From Sphingobium sp. (GTDB lineage Bacteria > Pseudomonadota > Alphaproteobacteria > Sphingomonadales > Sphingomonadaceae): a stretch of DNA of 5,219 nt. Under the pieces are notes generated by a model. The model saw only the letters and a program-made list of their open reading frames with translations, was not told the DNA's origin and did not search any database. Made by a program: the position numbers and the translations under genes. The stretch is taken from the NCBI GenBank assembly GCA_017745115.1, contig JAGIAA010000075.1:1-5219 (forward strand). Reading direction: 5' to 3'. Shown here one piece after another: positions 1 through 4,863 of the stretch (within the stretch, counting starts at the first letter, position 1; each line of letters begins with the position of its first letter).

Positions 1-13
1 GTCACGCGCCTCG
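1..13 (+). repeat. GTCACGYGCCTC motif, copy 1 (cut by window edge)
   Basis: The first 13 bases, GTCACGCGCCTCG, recur exactly at 75-87. The 12-base core recurs with one change (C to T) at 1035-1046. In the other two copies the core sits in the middle of an inverted repeat; here the left arm lies outside the window. Function unknown. Confidence 0.6.
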
Positions 14-70
14 GCCGCGCCCGCCCGGCCTCCCAAAGCTTACCGTGTCTGAGGACCGGTGGGGGTGCCG

Positions 71-88
71 ACGAGTCACGCGCCTCGT
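71..88 (+). repeat. GTCACGYGCCTC motif, copy 2, with short inverted arms
   Basis: The core GAGTCACGCGCCTC is flanked so that ACGAG (71-75) is the reverse complement of CTCGT (84-88). The same core at 1035-1046 has much longer and different arms that are also complementary. It is 74 bp from copy 1 and lies in the non-coding leader region upstream of the cytochrome gene. It may be an RNA hairpin, a protein site or a remnant of a dispersed repeat; the sequence does not decide. Confidence 0.6.
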
Positions 89-107
89 TGGAAGGCTGGT
101 ACCGAAC

Positions 108-128
108 CGTTTCGCCAAAGCCGAAACG
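108..128. other. Short hairpin CGTTTCG / CGAAACG
   Basis: A perfect 7-bp inverted repeat with a 7-base loop (115-121). No T-run follows on either strand, so a classical terminator is unlikely. It lies about 120 bp upstream of the cytochrome gene and just upstream of the candidate promoter, so it could be an operator or the tail structure of an upstream transcript. Confidence 0.4.
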
Positions 129-146
129 AACAACGAGACGCATGGC

Positions 147-175
147 TTGCGTGCTTGGCATTCCGTCATTAATGG
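147..175 (+). promoter_or_regulatory. Candidate promoter of the cytochrome c gene
   Basis: TTGCGT (147-152), a 17-base spacer and TAATGG (170-175) resemble a housekeeping -35/-10 pair, in one of the few AT-richer spots here. A start about 7 bases downstream would leave a ~65-base leader before the ATG at 247. The boxes are not strong and the call rests on spacing and position only. Confidence 0.25.
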
Positions 176-246
176 GTCCCCGAACGGGGCGCGCCTGCGC
201 CTGCTTGAGTGGCCCAGGGCCGGGGCAAATCGGAGAAAGACGCGGA

Positions 247-864
247 ATGAGCGATCGTTTCAATACCATTGCGGGCTGGACCCTGTTCGCCGGCATCGTC
301 GCGCTCGGCGCGGGCATCGTCGGCACGAAGATGTTCCATCAGGAGCGGCCGGAGCCGATGGGCTATGCGATCCAGGGCGTCGAGGCCGAGGGCGAAGGCG
401 GCGGCGCTGCCGGCCCGTCGCTCAACACGCTGCTCGCATCGGCGGACGTCGCCAAGGGCGAGAAGGTCTTCGCCAAGTGCATGGCCTGCCACACCATCGC
501 GCAGGGCGGTCCCAACGGCATCGGCCCGAATCTGTACGCCACCGTCGGCGAGGGCATCGCCGAGGGCAAGGGCGGCTTCGCTTTCTCCGAAGCGCTCAAG
601 AAGGTCGGCGGCAAGTGGACCTTCGAGGCGCTCGACAAGTGGCTGACCAACCCGAAGGGCTTCGCGGACGGCACCAAGATGAGCTTCGCTGGCCTCGGCA
701 ACCCCGAAGACCGCGCCAACGTCATCGCCTATCTGAATGCGCAGGGCTCGAACCTGCCGCTGCCCGCTGCCGACGCGGCGCCGGCACCGGCCGAGGGCGC
801 CAATGCAGCGGCCGGCAATGAAGCAGCACCCGCTGCAAATGCTGCCGAGGCCGAGAAGAAGTAA
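247..864 (+). CDS. Membrane-anchored class I cytochrome c (CycM/c552-like)
   Basis: A 205-residue electron carrier, expected to be held on the outer face of the inner membrane and to pass electrons between respiratory complexes. An uncleaved N-terminal anchor spans roughly residues 10-30 (W11 to F30), followed by an acidic, Gly-rich linker. The haem c site is CMACH (C78, C81, H82). A TKMSFAG motif supplies the likely axial Met145, and the ANVIAYLN segment near residue 160 is the usual last helix. The haem domain ends near residue 170; the remaining ~35 residues are an Ala/Pro/Glu tail ending EAEKK, not part of the fold. I chose ATG 247 because GGAG at 232-235 precedes it and the anchor then starts properly; the frame stays open upstream to 88, but that extension has no family resemblance. 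Related anchored cytochromes (CycM of Bradyrhizobium) feed aa3-type oxidase, but no oxidase genes are in view, so the partner is inferred. Transcribed alone and ended by the terminator just downstream. Confidence 0.9.
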   Translation: MSDRFNTIAGWTLFAGIVALGAGIVGTKMFHQERPEPMGYAIQGVEAEGEGGGAAGPSLNTLLASADVAKGEKVFAKCMACHTIAQGGPNGIGPNLYATVGEGIAEGKGGFAFSEALKKVGGKWTFEALDKWLTNPKGFADGTKMSFAGLGNPEDRANVIAYLNAQGSNLPLPAADAAPAPAEGANAAAGNEAAPAANAAEAEKK

Positions 865-887
865 TCGGTTTTCCGATGAGTAAACAG

Positions 888-921
888 AAAAGGCGGGCTT
901 CACGGCCCGCCTTTTTCTTTT
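888..921. terminator. Rho-independent terminator, probably bidirectional
   Basis: AGGCGGGC (891-898) pairs with GCCCGCCT (905-912) around a 6-base loop. The plus strand continues into a T-rich run (912-921). The minus strand also leaves the hairpin into TTTTCTGTTT. It lies 23 bases after the cytochrome stop codon and fits the convergent arrangement with the gene ending at 1096. Confidence 0.9.
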
Positions 922-924
922 AAG

Positions 925-1076
925 CCTTCTCCCGCAAGCGGGAGAAGGAGGGACCCGCCGCGACGCGGCGGGAGGATGAGGGCCTGCTATAATGCTAGCG
1001 AGGCATGCAGGTGAAGACCCTCACCTTCAGAAGAGTCACGTGCCTCTTCTGAACCTCTCCCGCTTGCCGGAGAGGG
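925..1076. repeat. Palindromic intergenic element with inverted ends (REP/MITE-like)
   Basis: About 150 bp built from nested hairpins. The left end is an 11-bp perfect stem (925-935 with 938-948). Next comes a 9-bp stem CCCGCCGCG / CGCGGCGGG around one A (954-972). TGAGGG (977-982) then pairs with CCCTCA (1018-1023), enclosing CCTGC / GCAGG and ATGC / GCAT. A 28-base palindrome lies at 1026-1053. The right end (1054-1076) is another hairpin of type CCTCTCC / GGAGAGG. The right end read in reverse complement closely matches the left end (shared GCAAGCGGGAGA), so the element has palindromic terminal inverted repeats. It resembles the dispersed CTCCCGCAAGCGGGAG repeats I recall from alphaproteobacterial intergenic regions; no coding capacity is seen. 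Copy number cannot be judged from one window. Confidence 0.7.
1026..1053. repeat. 28-base near-perfect palindrome, motif copy 3
   Basis: The arms TTCAGAAGAG and CTCTTCTGAA (10 bases each) are exact reverse complements and flank T-CACGTG-C. Only one opposing pair (T1036 against C1043) breaks the symmetry. The core GAGTCACGTGCCTC is shared with the copies at 1-12 and 75-86, yet the arms differ from copy 2 while remaining complementary. It is nested inside the larger element. Confidence 0.8.
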
Positions 1077-1095
1077 CTATTAGGTGGGCCTCATC

Positions 1096-1971
1096 TCACT
1101 CGCTGTCGGACGTTCCGTCCGCGTAGAAGCGGTCGACGACCTCCCAGCCCTCGTCCGCCGTCTCGACCCAGTTGATCAGTTCGAGATCCTGGTGGGCGAT
1201 GACGCCCTCGTCGGCGAGCGCCTCGAAATCGACGACCTTCTCCCAGAAGTCGCGCCCGTAGAGCAGGACAGGGATGCGCTTCATCTTGCCGGTCTGGATG
1301 AGGGTCAGCACCTCGAAAAACTCGTCGAACGTGCCGAAACCGCCGGGGAAGATGGCGAGCGCGCGGGCGCGCAGCGTGAAGTGCATCTTGCGCAGGGCGA
1401 AATAATGGAAGCGGAAGGAGAGGTCCGGCGTCACATAGCGATTGGGCGCCTGCTCGTGCGGCAGCAGGATGTTCATACCGATCGTCTTGGCGCCGACATC
1501 CGCCGCACCGCGATTGGCCGCCTCCATGATCGAGGGACCGCCACCGGAGCAGACGACGAAATTGCGCCAGCCGTCGGCATTGACCGGATATTGGGCGGAG
1601 ATGCGGGCGAGCTCGCGCGCGACATCATAATAATGCGACTTGGCGGCCAGGCGCTCGGCGACCTTCCGCGTTCGCTCGTCGGTGGCGGCGTCGATGCGCG
1701 CCTGCGCGTCCTCGGGCGAGGGGATGCGTGCCGAGCCATAGAAGACGAAGGTGGAGGCGATCTTCGCCTCATCGAGCAGCAATTCGGGCTTCAGCAGCTC
1801 GAGTTGGAAGCGGACCGGACGCAGATCCTGGCGCAGCAGGAATTCGTCGTCCTGGAAGGCAAGGCGGTAGGCCGGGCTGGCGGTCTGGGGGGTATGGACT
1901 TCCTCGTGGACCTTTACTTCCTGCTTGGCGGGGCGGAAGCGGGGCTGCTCGACGGAATCGCGGTCGCTCAT
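1096..1971 (-). CDS. LOG/TIGR00730-family Rossmann-fold nucleotide hydrolase
   Basis: A 291-residue cytosolic protein of the family once called lysine decarboxylase. Characterised LOG proteins are phosphoribohydrolases that split nucleoside 5'-monophosphates into base and ribose 5-phosphate, classically cytokinin precursors. Visible motifs are GGGPSIMEAANRGA (143-156), LRKMH with R194/K195, and PGGFGTFDE (209-217). The RK-to-PGG spacing is the usual one and both the Arg and E217 are present, so the active site looks intact. Compared with the ~190-residue core, it carries about 70 extra N-terminal residues, charged and hydrophilic at first, and a helical insert near 85-125. The substrate here is unknown; cytokinin production should not be assumed in a free-living bacterium. 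The ATG at 1971 has only a weak purine stretch (GAAAAG) upstream. It follows the extensin-like gene by 54 bases on the same strand, so co-transcription is likely, and it converges on the cytochrome gene. Confidence 0.88.
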   Translation of the reverse strand: MSDRDSVEQPRFRPAKQEVKVHEEVHTPQTASPAYRLAFQDDEFLLRQDLRPVRFQLELLKPELLLDEAKIASTFVFYGSARIPSPEDAQARIDAATDERTRKVAERLAAKSHYYDVARELARISAQYPVNADGWRNFVVCSGGGPSIMEAANRGAADVGAKTIGMNILLPHEQAPNRYVTPDLSFRFHYFALRKMHFTLRARALAIFPGGFGTFDEFFEVLTLIQTGKMKRIPVLLYGRDFWEKVVDFEALADEGVIAHQDLELINWVETADEGWEVVDRFYADGTSDSE

Positions 1972-1983
1972 AAACTTGTCGTT

Positions 1984-2000
1984 CTTTTCTGCTGGAAAAG
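1984..2000 (-). promoter_or_regulatory. Small hairpin over the weak RBS of the LOG-family gene
   Basis: CTTTTC and GAAAAG form a 6-bp stem with a 5-base loop in the 54-base gap between the two minus-strand genes. The downstream arm on the mRNA is the only Shine-Dalgarno-like purine run before the ATG, 12 bases away. It could limit translation of the second gene, but the stem is short and AT-rich, so this is only suggestive. Confidence 0.25.
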
Positions 2001-2025
2001 CGGCGAGAAATACGCCTGCGGGAAC

Positions 2026-2715
2026 TCAACGGCAATAGCGCCCTTTGCCGCCCATGTCGAAATGCAAGTGGTCGCGATGGGCGGCGTTGTAATCGGGGCT
2101 CAGCACGGTGCGGAAGCGCTTGCAGGCGCTGTCGTGGAGGATGTGCAGGAACTGCGACGTCGGGCCATCCGCGCGCCAATCGTCCACGACGCTGATCCGG
2201 CGCCCATCCGCCAGCACGAAGGCCGAGACGTCGACGGCATTGGCGTGGCCATGCTCGGACAGGCGCCCGGCGATCGTCCCGCCCGATCCCCGCACATCGC
2301 GGCAGGAATAGGTGCCGAAGGTCTCGACGCGCACGACTTCGCTGCCCAGATAGAGCCGCGCGGCGGGGCGGACGGCATATCGCGTCCAGGCAGCGAACTT
2401 TTCGGCCAGCTCGCAGGTCATCGCGCCGAGATTGGCGGTCGGCGTGCCGAAATCGAGGAGCTTCACGGCATCGATGATGGCGCAGCCGCCGCCATGCTGC
2501 TGGTTGGGCAGGACCTCGAAGCGCACCGCCGCCTGATCGAGGCGCGCCCGGCACAGCTGGAACGCCTCGCTGCTGGGCAGAGGCCCGGCCGGCTGGGAGC
2601 GCGTGACTACGCGCGAAGGGGGCGATCCGCCGCCGCCCACGCAGCCCGAGAGGAGGGCGAGCACCAGCAGTGCCGCCACTCTTGCGTTACGCCAGCTTGC
2701 GCGCCCGCCGCCCAT
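2026..2715 (-). CDS. Extensin-like family lipoprotein, M15/LAS-like metal site
   Basis: A 229-residue protein with a lipoprotein signal: basic start (R5, R9, R12), hydrophobic VAALLVLALL, and lipobox LLSGC with C25 as the lipidated residue. A Gly/Ser/Pro linker precedes the domain (about 50-229), which matches the bacterial extensin-like C-terminal family (PF06904). SEHGHANAVD (153-162) resembles the SxHxxGxAxD signature of LAS/M15 peptidases such as VanX, giving H155 and D162 as likely zinc ligands. HRDHLHFD (213-220) supplies an HxH-type pair (H216, H218). Several Cys (C55, C78, C101, C138, C197, C228) could form disulfides in the periplasm. By this similarity it is probably a peptidoglycan-trimming or binding enzyme, but activity is inferred, and the plant-derived family name says nothing about function. 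ATG 2715 is chosen because a later GTG would remove the charged n-region; its RBS is weak. It is the first gene of a pair with the LOG-family gene. Confidence 0.85.
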   Translation of the reverse strand: MGGGRASWRNARVAALLVLALLSGCVGGGGSPPSRVVTRSQPAGPLPSSEAFQLCRARLDQAAVRFEVLPNQQHGGGCAIIDAVKLLDFGTPTANLGAMTCELAEKFAAWTRYAVRPAARLYLGSEVVRVETFGTYSCRDVRGSGGTIAGRLSEHGHANAVDVSAFVLADGRRISVVDDWRADGPTSQFLHILHDSACKRFRTVLSPDYNAAHRDHLHFDMGGKGRYCR

Positions 2716-2991
2716 GATGAACGCACGTATAAGTCAGGGGAGGAAAAGCCGAAAGGCGAGCCGGAGGATCGGCCTGGCATGCTGCGGCAAGGCGAGTCCG
2801 AAACGGGATGGCGCGAACGACGCGACAAAAGCGGAACAGCCCGATACGAAAGCGATAAACATTGGTATCTGTGTAGGATTTCGTAAGGCTTATGCCTCTA
2901 TTCAGCCTCTGTCCGGCGCACGAACACCGGCCTGGACCCGGTGGAGGGGGCTTCGCCGGGTCCATATCCGCCAGGACGATCGATGCGCGCC
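2716..2991. other. Non-coding gap upstream of the extensin-like gene
   Basis: No convincing gene is seen. Short open frames here have no family resemblance and run through the neighbours. The stretch holds an AT-richer island (about 2855-2900) that is the likeliest place for the promoter of the minus-strand extensin/LOG pair, though I see no clear -35/-10 pair. It also holds the hairpin cluster at 2925-2963. The left end of the gap is the 5' leader of the lipoprotein gene. Confidence 0.6.
2925..2963. repeat. Two overlapping, mutually exclusive hairpins
   Basis: CACCGG (2925-2930) can pair with CCGGTG (2938-2943). GGACCCGG (2934-2941) can instead pair perfectly with CCGGGTCC (2956-2963) around a 14-base loop. 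Both use 2938-2941, so only one can form at a time. No T-run follows on either strand. It lies between the terminator of the first PEP-CTERM gene and the extensin-like gene. Confidence 0.5.
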
Positions 2992-3033
2992 GAAAAAGCG
3001 AAAGGCCGGAGCGTCCCACGACACCCCGGCCTT
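2992..3033 (-). terminator. Terminator of the first PEP-CTERM gene
   Basis: On the minus strand AAGGCCGG pairs with CCGGCCTT (3026-3033 with 3002-3009). The stem continues inward through six more pairs, including G-U wobbles, to a GTGG loop. The sequence then runs TCGCTTTTTC. It is about 28 bases past the stop codon. A closely similar hairpin follows the second PEP-CTERM gene at 3922-3951. Confidence 0.8.
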
Positions 3034-3060
3034 CCCCCATGCCCGTGTGGGCGGGCTAAG

Positions 3061-3157
3061 TCAGGCGAAGCTGACCGCCGTCTTGCGGCGGCGCATCGAG
3101 GCACCGACGATGCCGAGGCCGGCGATCAGCATGGCCCAGGTCGTCGGCTCGGGGACC
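3061..3157 (-). repeat. CTERM-coding direct repeat, copy A
   Basis: These 97 bases match 3980-4076 with 12 differences by eye, no gaps, in the same frame; the first 39 bases (stop-codon side) differ once. They encode the PEPxxWA tag through the stop codon. The genes' bodies beyond this point do not align. Confidence 0.85.
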
Positions 3158-3675
3158 GCAGCGGTGCTGAGGCCGCTCAGGCGGAACTGCTTTTCCGTAT
3201 CGATCCCCGGGTTGGTGAACGTGAACGCCAGCGTCTGGATGCCGGAGCCGGTGAGCGTGAATGCATTATTTCCGTTCGGGATCGTGATGTTCGAAATCAG
3301 CGTCGTGCCGTTCACCAGGAGGTTAAATGTCGAACCGCCAGCGAGAGCGAAGCCGGCCTGATTGTAACCGGGCGCCGCGATATTGACTGTCAGGTCCGCA
3401 AGCGTGGCCTTGTTGGCAAGCGCAAAAATCGTCGCGGCGCCCTGATTGAAATCCAGGTCGGCCGTGCTCGTGAACGAGACCGTCTGCCCGTTGTAATCGC
3501 CGTAAACGGTCTTCTTGTCGGCGGAAATGCTGTTCAGATTGACAGGCTGGCCGCCAAGATTGGTGTCGTCGAGCTTGAAGGTGCCATTGTCGAAGAGCAC
3601 GGCAGCCTGAGACGGCGCGGAATAAGCGGCGAGCGCCGCAGTCGCAGCAAGCGACAGTTTGGTGATAGTCTTCAT
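3061..3675 (-). CDS. PEPxxWA-CTERM sorting domain protein (204 aa)
   Basis: A small secreted protein of unknown function. It has a Sec signal peptide MKTITKLSLAATAALAAYSA with cleavage likely after SQA (residue 24). A Thr/Asn/Gly-rich, cysteine-free body of alternating hydrophobic residues follows, which looks like a beta-sandwich. The C-terminal tripartite tag is VPEPTTWAM (PEP at 175-177, W180), then a hydrophobic helix (about 181-193) and RRRK (195-198) with tail TAVSFA. In known systems such tags are recognised and cut by an exosortase, linked to exopolysaccharide and surface display; no exosortase gene is in this window. I chose the ATG at 3675 because the signal peptide begins there and a GGAAAG/GTGGGA purine stretch precedes it; the 26-residue extension from 3753 is arginine-rich and implausible. 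It has its own terminator. Its tag DNA is ~88% identical to that of the gene to its right. Confidence 0.9.
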   Translation of the reverse strand: MKTITKLSLAATAALAAYSAPSQAAVLFDNGTFKLDDTNLGGQPVNLNSISADKKTVYGDYNGQTVSFTSTADLDFNQGAATIFALANKATLADLTVNIAAPGYNQAGFALAGGSTFNLLVNGTTLISNITIPNGNNAFTLTGSGIQTLAFTFTNPGIDTEKQFRLSGLSTAAVPEPTTWAMLIAGLGIVGASMRRRKTAVSFA

Positions 3676-3921
3676 GATCGTCCCACTTTCCACCCAAACC
3701 GGCCCCCACGGCCGGACTGCACGCGAGTCGCGTGAACGTGCCATTTGTAACAAAACTGCCGCATCGGCAACACTTTGTTAACCACTGTAGGCGGACGAAC
3801 TGTTTCAATTCGAAGCATGGATAATGCCTCGCAATAGCGCGCAAATCCGCCATATTTCGTGTGAGCGCTAACGCACCTTGATGCCGTAACGGCAGGGCCA
3901 GCCGGCTCGGGCCAACGAGCA
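3676..3921. other. Intergenic leader between the two PEP-CTERM genes
   Basis: No gene is seen. Reading on the minus strand this should hold the promoter and leader of the 3061-3675 gene. Notable parts are the dyad at 3748-3780, a 12-base near-palindrome GTGAGCGCTAAC (3861-3872; one unmatched pair; LacI-family-like AGCGCT centre), and a 13-base palindrome TGCCGTAACGGCA (3882-3894). I could not find a convincing -35/-10 pair; the AT-richer part is about 3740-3860. Confidence 0.6.
3748..3780. promoter_or_regulatory. Interrupted dyad upstream of first PEP-CTERM gene
   Basis: TAACAAA (3748-3754) is repeated in inverse as TTTGTTA (3774-3780). Inside them GCCG and CGGC pair around a 3-base loop (3758-3768), with the centres offset by one base. 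It lies 73 bases before the start codon and could be an operator or a leader hairpin. There is no direct evidence for either. Confidence 0.4.
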
Positions 3922-3951
3922 AGGCCGGCGCGTCGGGTGACGCACCGGCCT
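3922..3951 (-). terminator. Hairpin terminator of the second PEP-CTERM gene
   Basis: On the minus strand AGGCCGGTGCGTC pairs with GACGCGCCGGCCT (13 bp, one G-U) around an ACCC loop. It is about 28 bases past the stop codon, the same distance as the hairpin of the neighbouring PEP-CTERM gene, and its sequence is clearly related (outer AGGCCGG / CCGGCCT plus inner GCGTC). The T-run after it is poor, so termination may be weak or factor-assisted. Confidence 0.65.
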
Positions 3952-3979
3952 CGTCAAACAAGATCAGGAATTTAGATGG

Positions 3980-4076
3980 TCAGGCGAAGCTGACGGCCGT
4001 CTTGCGGCGGCGCATCGATGCGCCGACCACGCCCATGCCGGCAATCAGCATGGCCCAGGTGGCGGGCTCTGGGACC
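3980..4076 (-). repeat. CTERM-coding direct repeat, copy B
   Basis: Partner of 3061-3157 (85 of 97 bases identical by eye). Several differences change the protein only slightly (for example AGLGIVG against AGMGVVG), so the tag is conserved at protein level. Confidence 0.85.
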
Positions 4077-4552
4077 GGCGCGGTTGTGCCGAAGAATTCG
4101 AGGTGCGACAGATCCTTGTTGCCGAGATCGACGGTCGACCAGTTGCCGCTGCTCGTCGGCGCGGCAAGCTGATAGAGCACGAAGTTGCTGCCGGCCTTCA
4201 CCGCGATGAAGTTCACCAGGAAGCCAGACAGGCTCCAGGTGCCCGTGCTGGTGCCGAGGCCGGTGACCGAACCGGTGAAGCCGCCGAGGTCGCTCTTGGC
4301 GAGATAGGACAGGGTGATGTCCGGAGCGGCCGAAGGGTGCGTATTGTTGTAGAGATTATAGGCTGCCTGGGCATCGCCATAGCTGTTGTTGCCGGTGGCC
4401 TGCTCGTTGATGTTGCCGCTGAACAGACAGCCATGCGCATCGGCGACGCTGACGCACTTGCCGTCGACGACGGTCGTCGCGGCCATGGCGGGCGCGGAAA
4501 AGGCGCAAAGGGCAATGCCGGCGGCGAGAGCGGAAAGAGCGATGGTCTTCAT
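3980..4552 (-). CDS. PEPxxWA-CTERM sorting domain protein (190 aa)
   Basis: A second small exported protein of unknown function. The signal peptide is MKTIALSALAAGIALCAFSA with cleavage likely after AMA (residue 24). The body holds two Cys close together (C33, C42), possibly a disulfide, then Asn/Gly/Ser/Thr-rich sequence without a domain I recognise. The tag is VPEPATWAM (PEP 161-163, W166), a hydrophobic helix and RRRKTAVSFA, almost identical to that of the gene to its left. The PEP-CTERM rule of exosortase processing should apply, but the sorting enzyme must be encoded elsewhere. The start at 4552 has an excellent Shine-Dalgarno GAAGGA (4560-4565) seven bases upstream; an in-frame TTG at 4567 would destroy that arrangement. 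The body does not resemble the neighbour's, so only the tag and terminator appear shared. Upstream it faces serC divergently across about 310 bases. Confidence 0.9.
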   Translation of the reverse strand: MKTIALSALAAGIALCAFSAPAMAATTVVDGKCVSVADAHGCLFSGNINEQATGNNSYGDAQAAYNLYNNTHPSAAPDITLSYLAKSDLGGFTGSVTGLGTSTGTWSLSGFLVNFIAVKAGSNFVLYQLAAPTSSGNWSTVDLGNKDLSHLEFFGTTAPVPEPATWAMLIAGMGVVGASMRRRKTAVSFA

Positions 4553-4863
4553 AAGGACTTCCTTCAATAAAGACGGCCGTCCCCACAGCCACCGACGCGT
4601 TCAACCGCGCCACTTCGCCGCTCTACGTTGAGTTCCCGGCCGGTAAAACCAAGTTAATCATGATTTTAGAGCCGCGTCCCGAGCCGGGACAGGTGCCGGC
4701 CGAGTCATTAACGCGGCAAAGAACGATGGCGTGGGCGCATCTCGGGAGCGTCCCGACGGCGCATGTTCAGGCGGTGCTTGACTTTTAACCATTGGCCAGT
4801 AGGGCCGCCGACGGGCCACGCGGTCCCAACGCCGCGCGTGCTCTCTGCAAGGAGACGCATTAC
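4553..4863. other. Divergent intergenic region between PEP-CTERM gene and serC
   Basis: No gene is seen on either strand; frames crossing it are extensions of serC or PEP-gene shadows. It contains an AT-rich island (about 4643-4670) with the perfect 10-base palindrome AATCATGATT (4656-4665), a plausible control region for the leftward PEP-CTERM gene. It also holds two hairpins, GTCCCG / CGGGAC (4676-4690) and TCGGGA / TCCCGA (4742-4756). The 9-mer GCGTCCCGA occurs at both 4674 and 4748. The serC promoter candidate and leader occupy the right part. Confidence 0.65.
4778..4806 (+). promoter_or_regulatory. Candidate serC promoter and start of its leader
   Basis: TTGACT (4778-4783), preceded by C as is common for alphaproteobacterial -35 boxes, is followed after 16 bases by a poor -10 candidate TAGGGC (4801 +/- 1). 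The predicted leader of ~50 bases contains CGCGG / CCGCG (4819-4836) as a weak hairpin. The -35 match is good and the -10 is not, so confidence is moderate at best. Confidence 0.4.

Noticed and set aside
45..821. Plus-strand 258-codon frame overlapping the cytochrome gene, and the 169-903 minus frame
   Set aside because: Arg/Gly-rich out-of-frame readings of the cytochrome c gene, whose haem motif and anchor identify the true frame.
1084..2886. A 600-codon open frame on the plus strand
   Set aside because: It runs antisense across two well-supported minus-strand genes and the gap between them, has no recognisable domain, and is the kind of mirror frame GC-rich coding DNA produces.
2687..3040. 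117-codon minus-strand frame in the gap before the extensin-like gene
   Set aside because: It crosses the PEP-CTERM terminator and runs into the lipoprotein gene in another frame; composition and start context do not support coding.
3861..3872. LacI-type operator at GTGAGCGCTAAC
   Set aside because: Only a 12-base imperfect palindrome, located far upstream of any start codon and close to a terminator; not enough to call an operator.
3061..4552. Exosortase or EPS locus
   Set aside because: Only tagged substrates are present; no sortase, glycosyltransferase or PrsK/PrsR-type genes lie in the window.
4103..4570. 155-codon plus-strand frame opposite the second PEP-CTERM gene
   Set aside because: Antisense shadow; the minus-strand frame has a signal peptide, CTERM tag and strong RBS.
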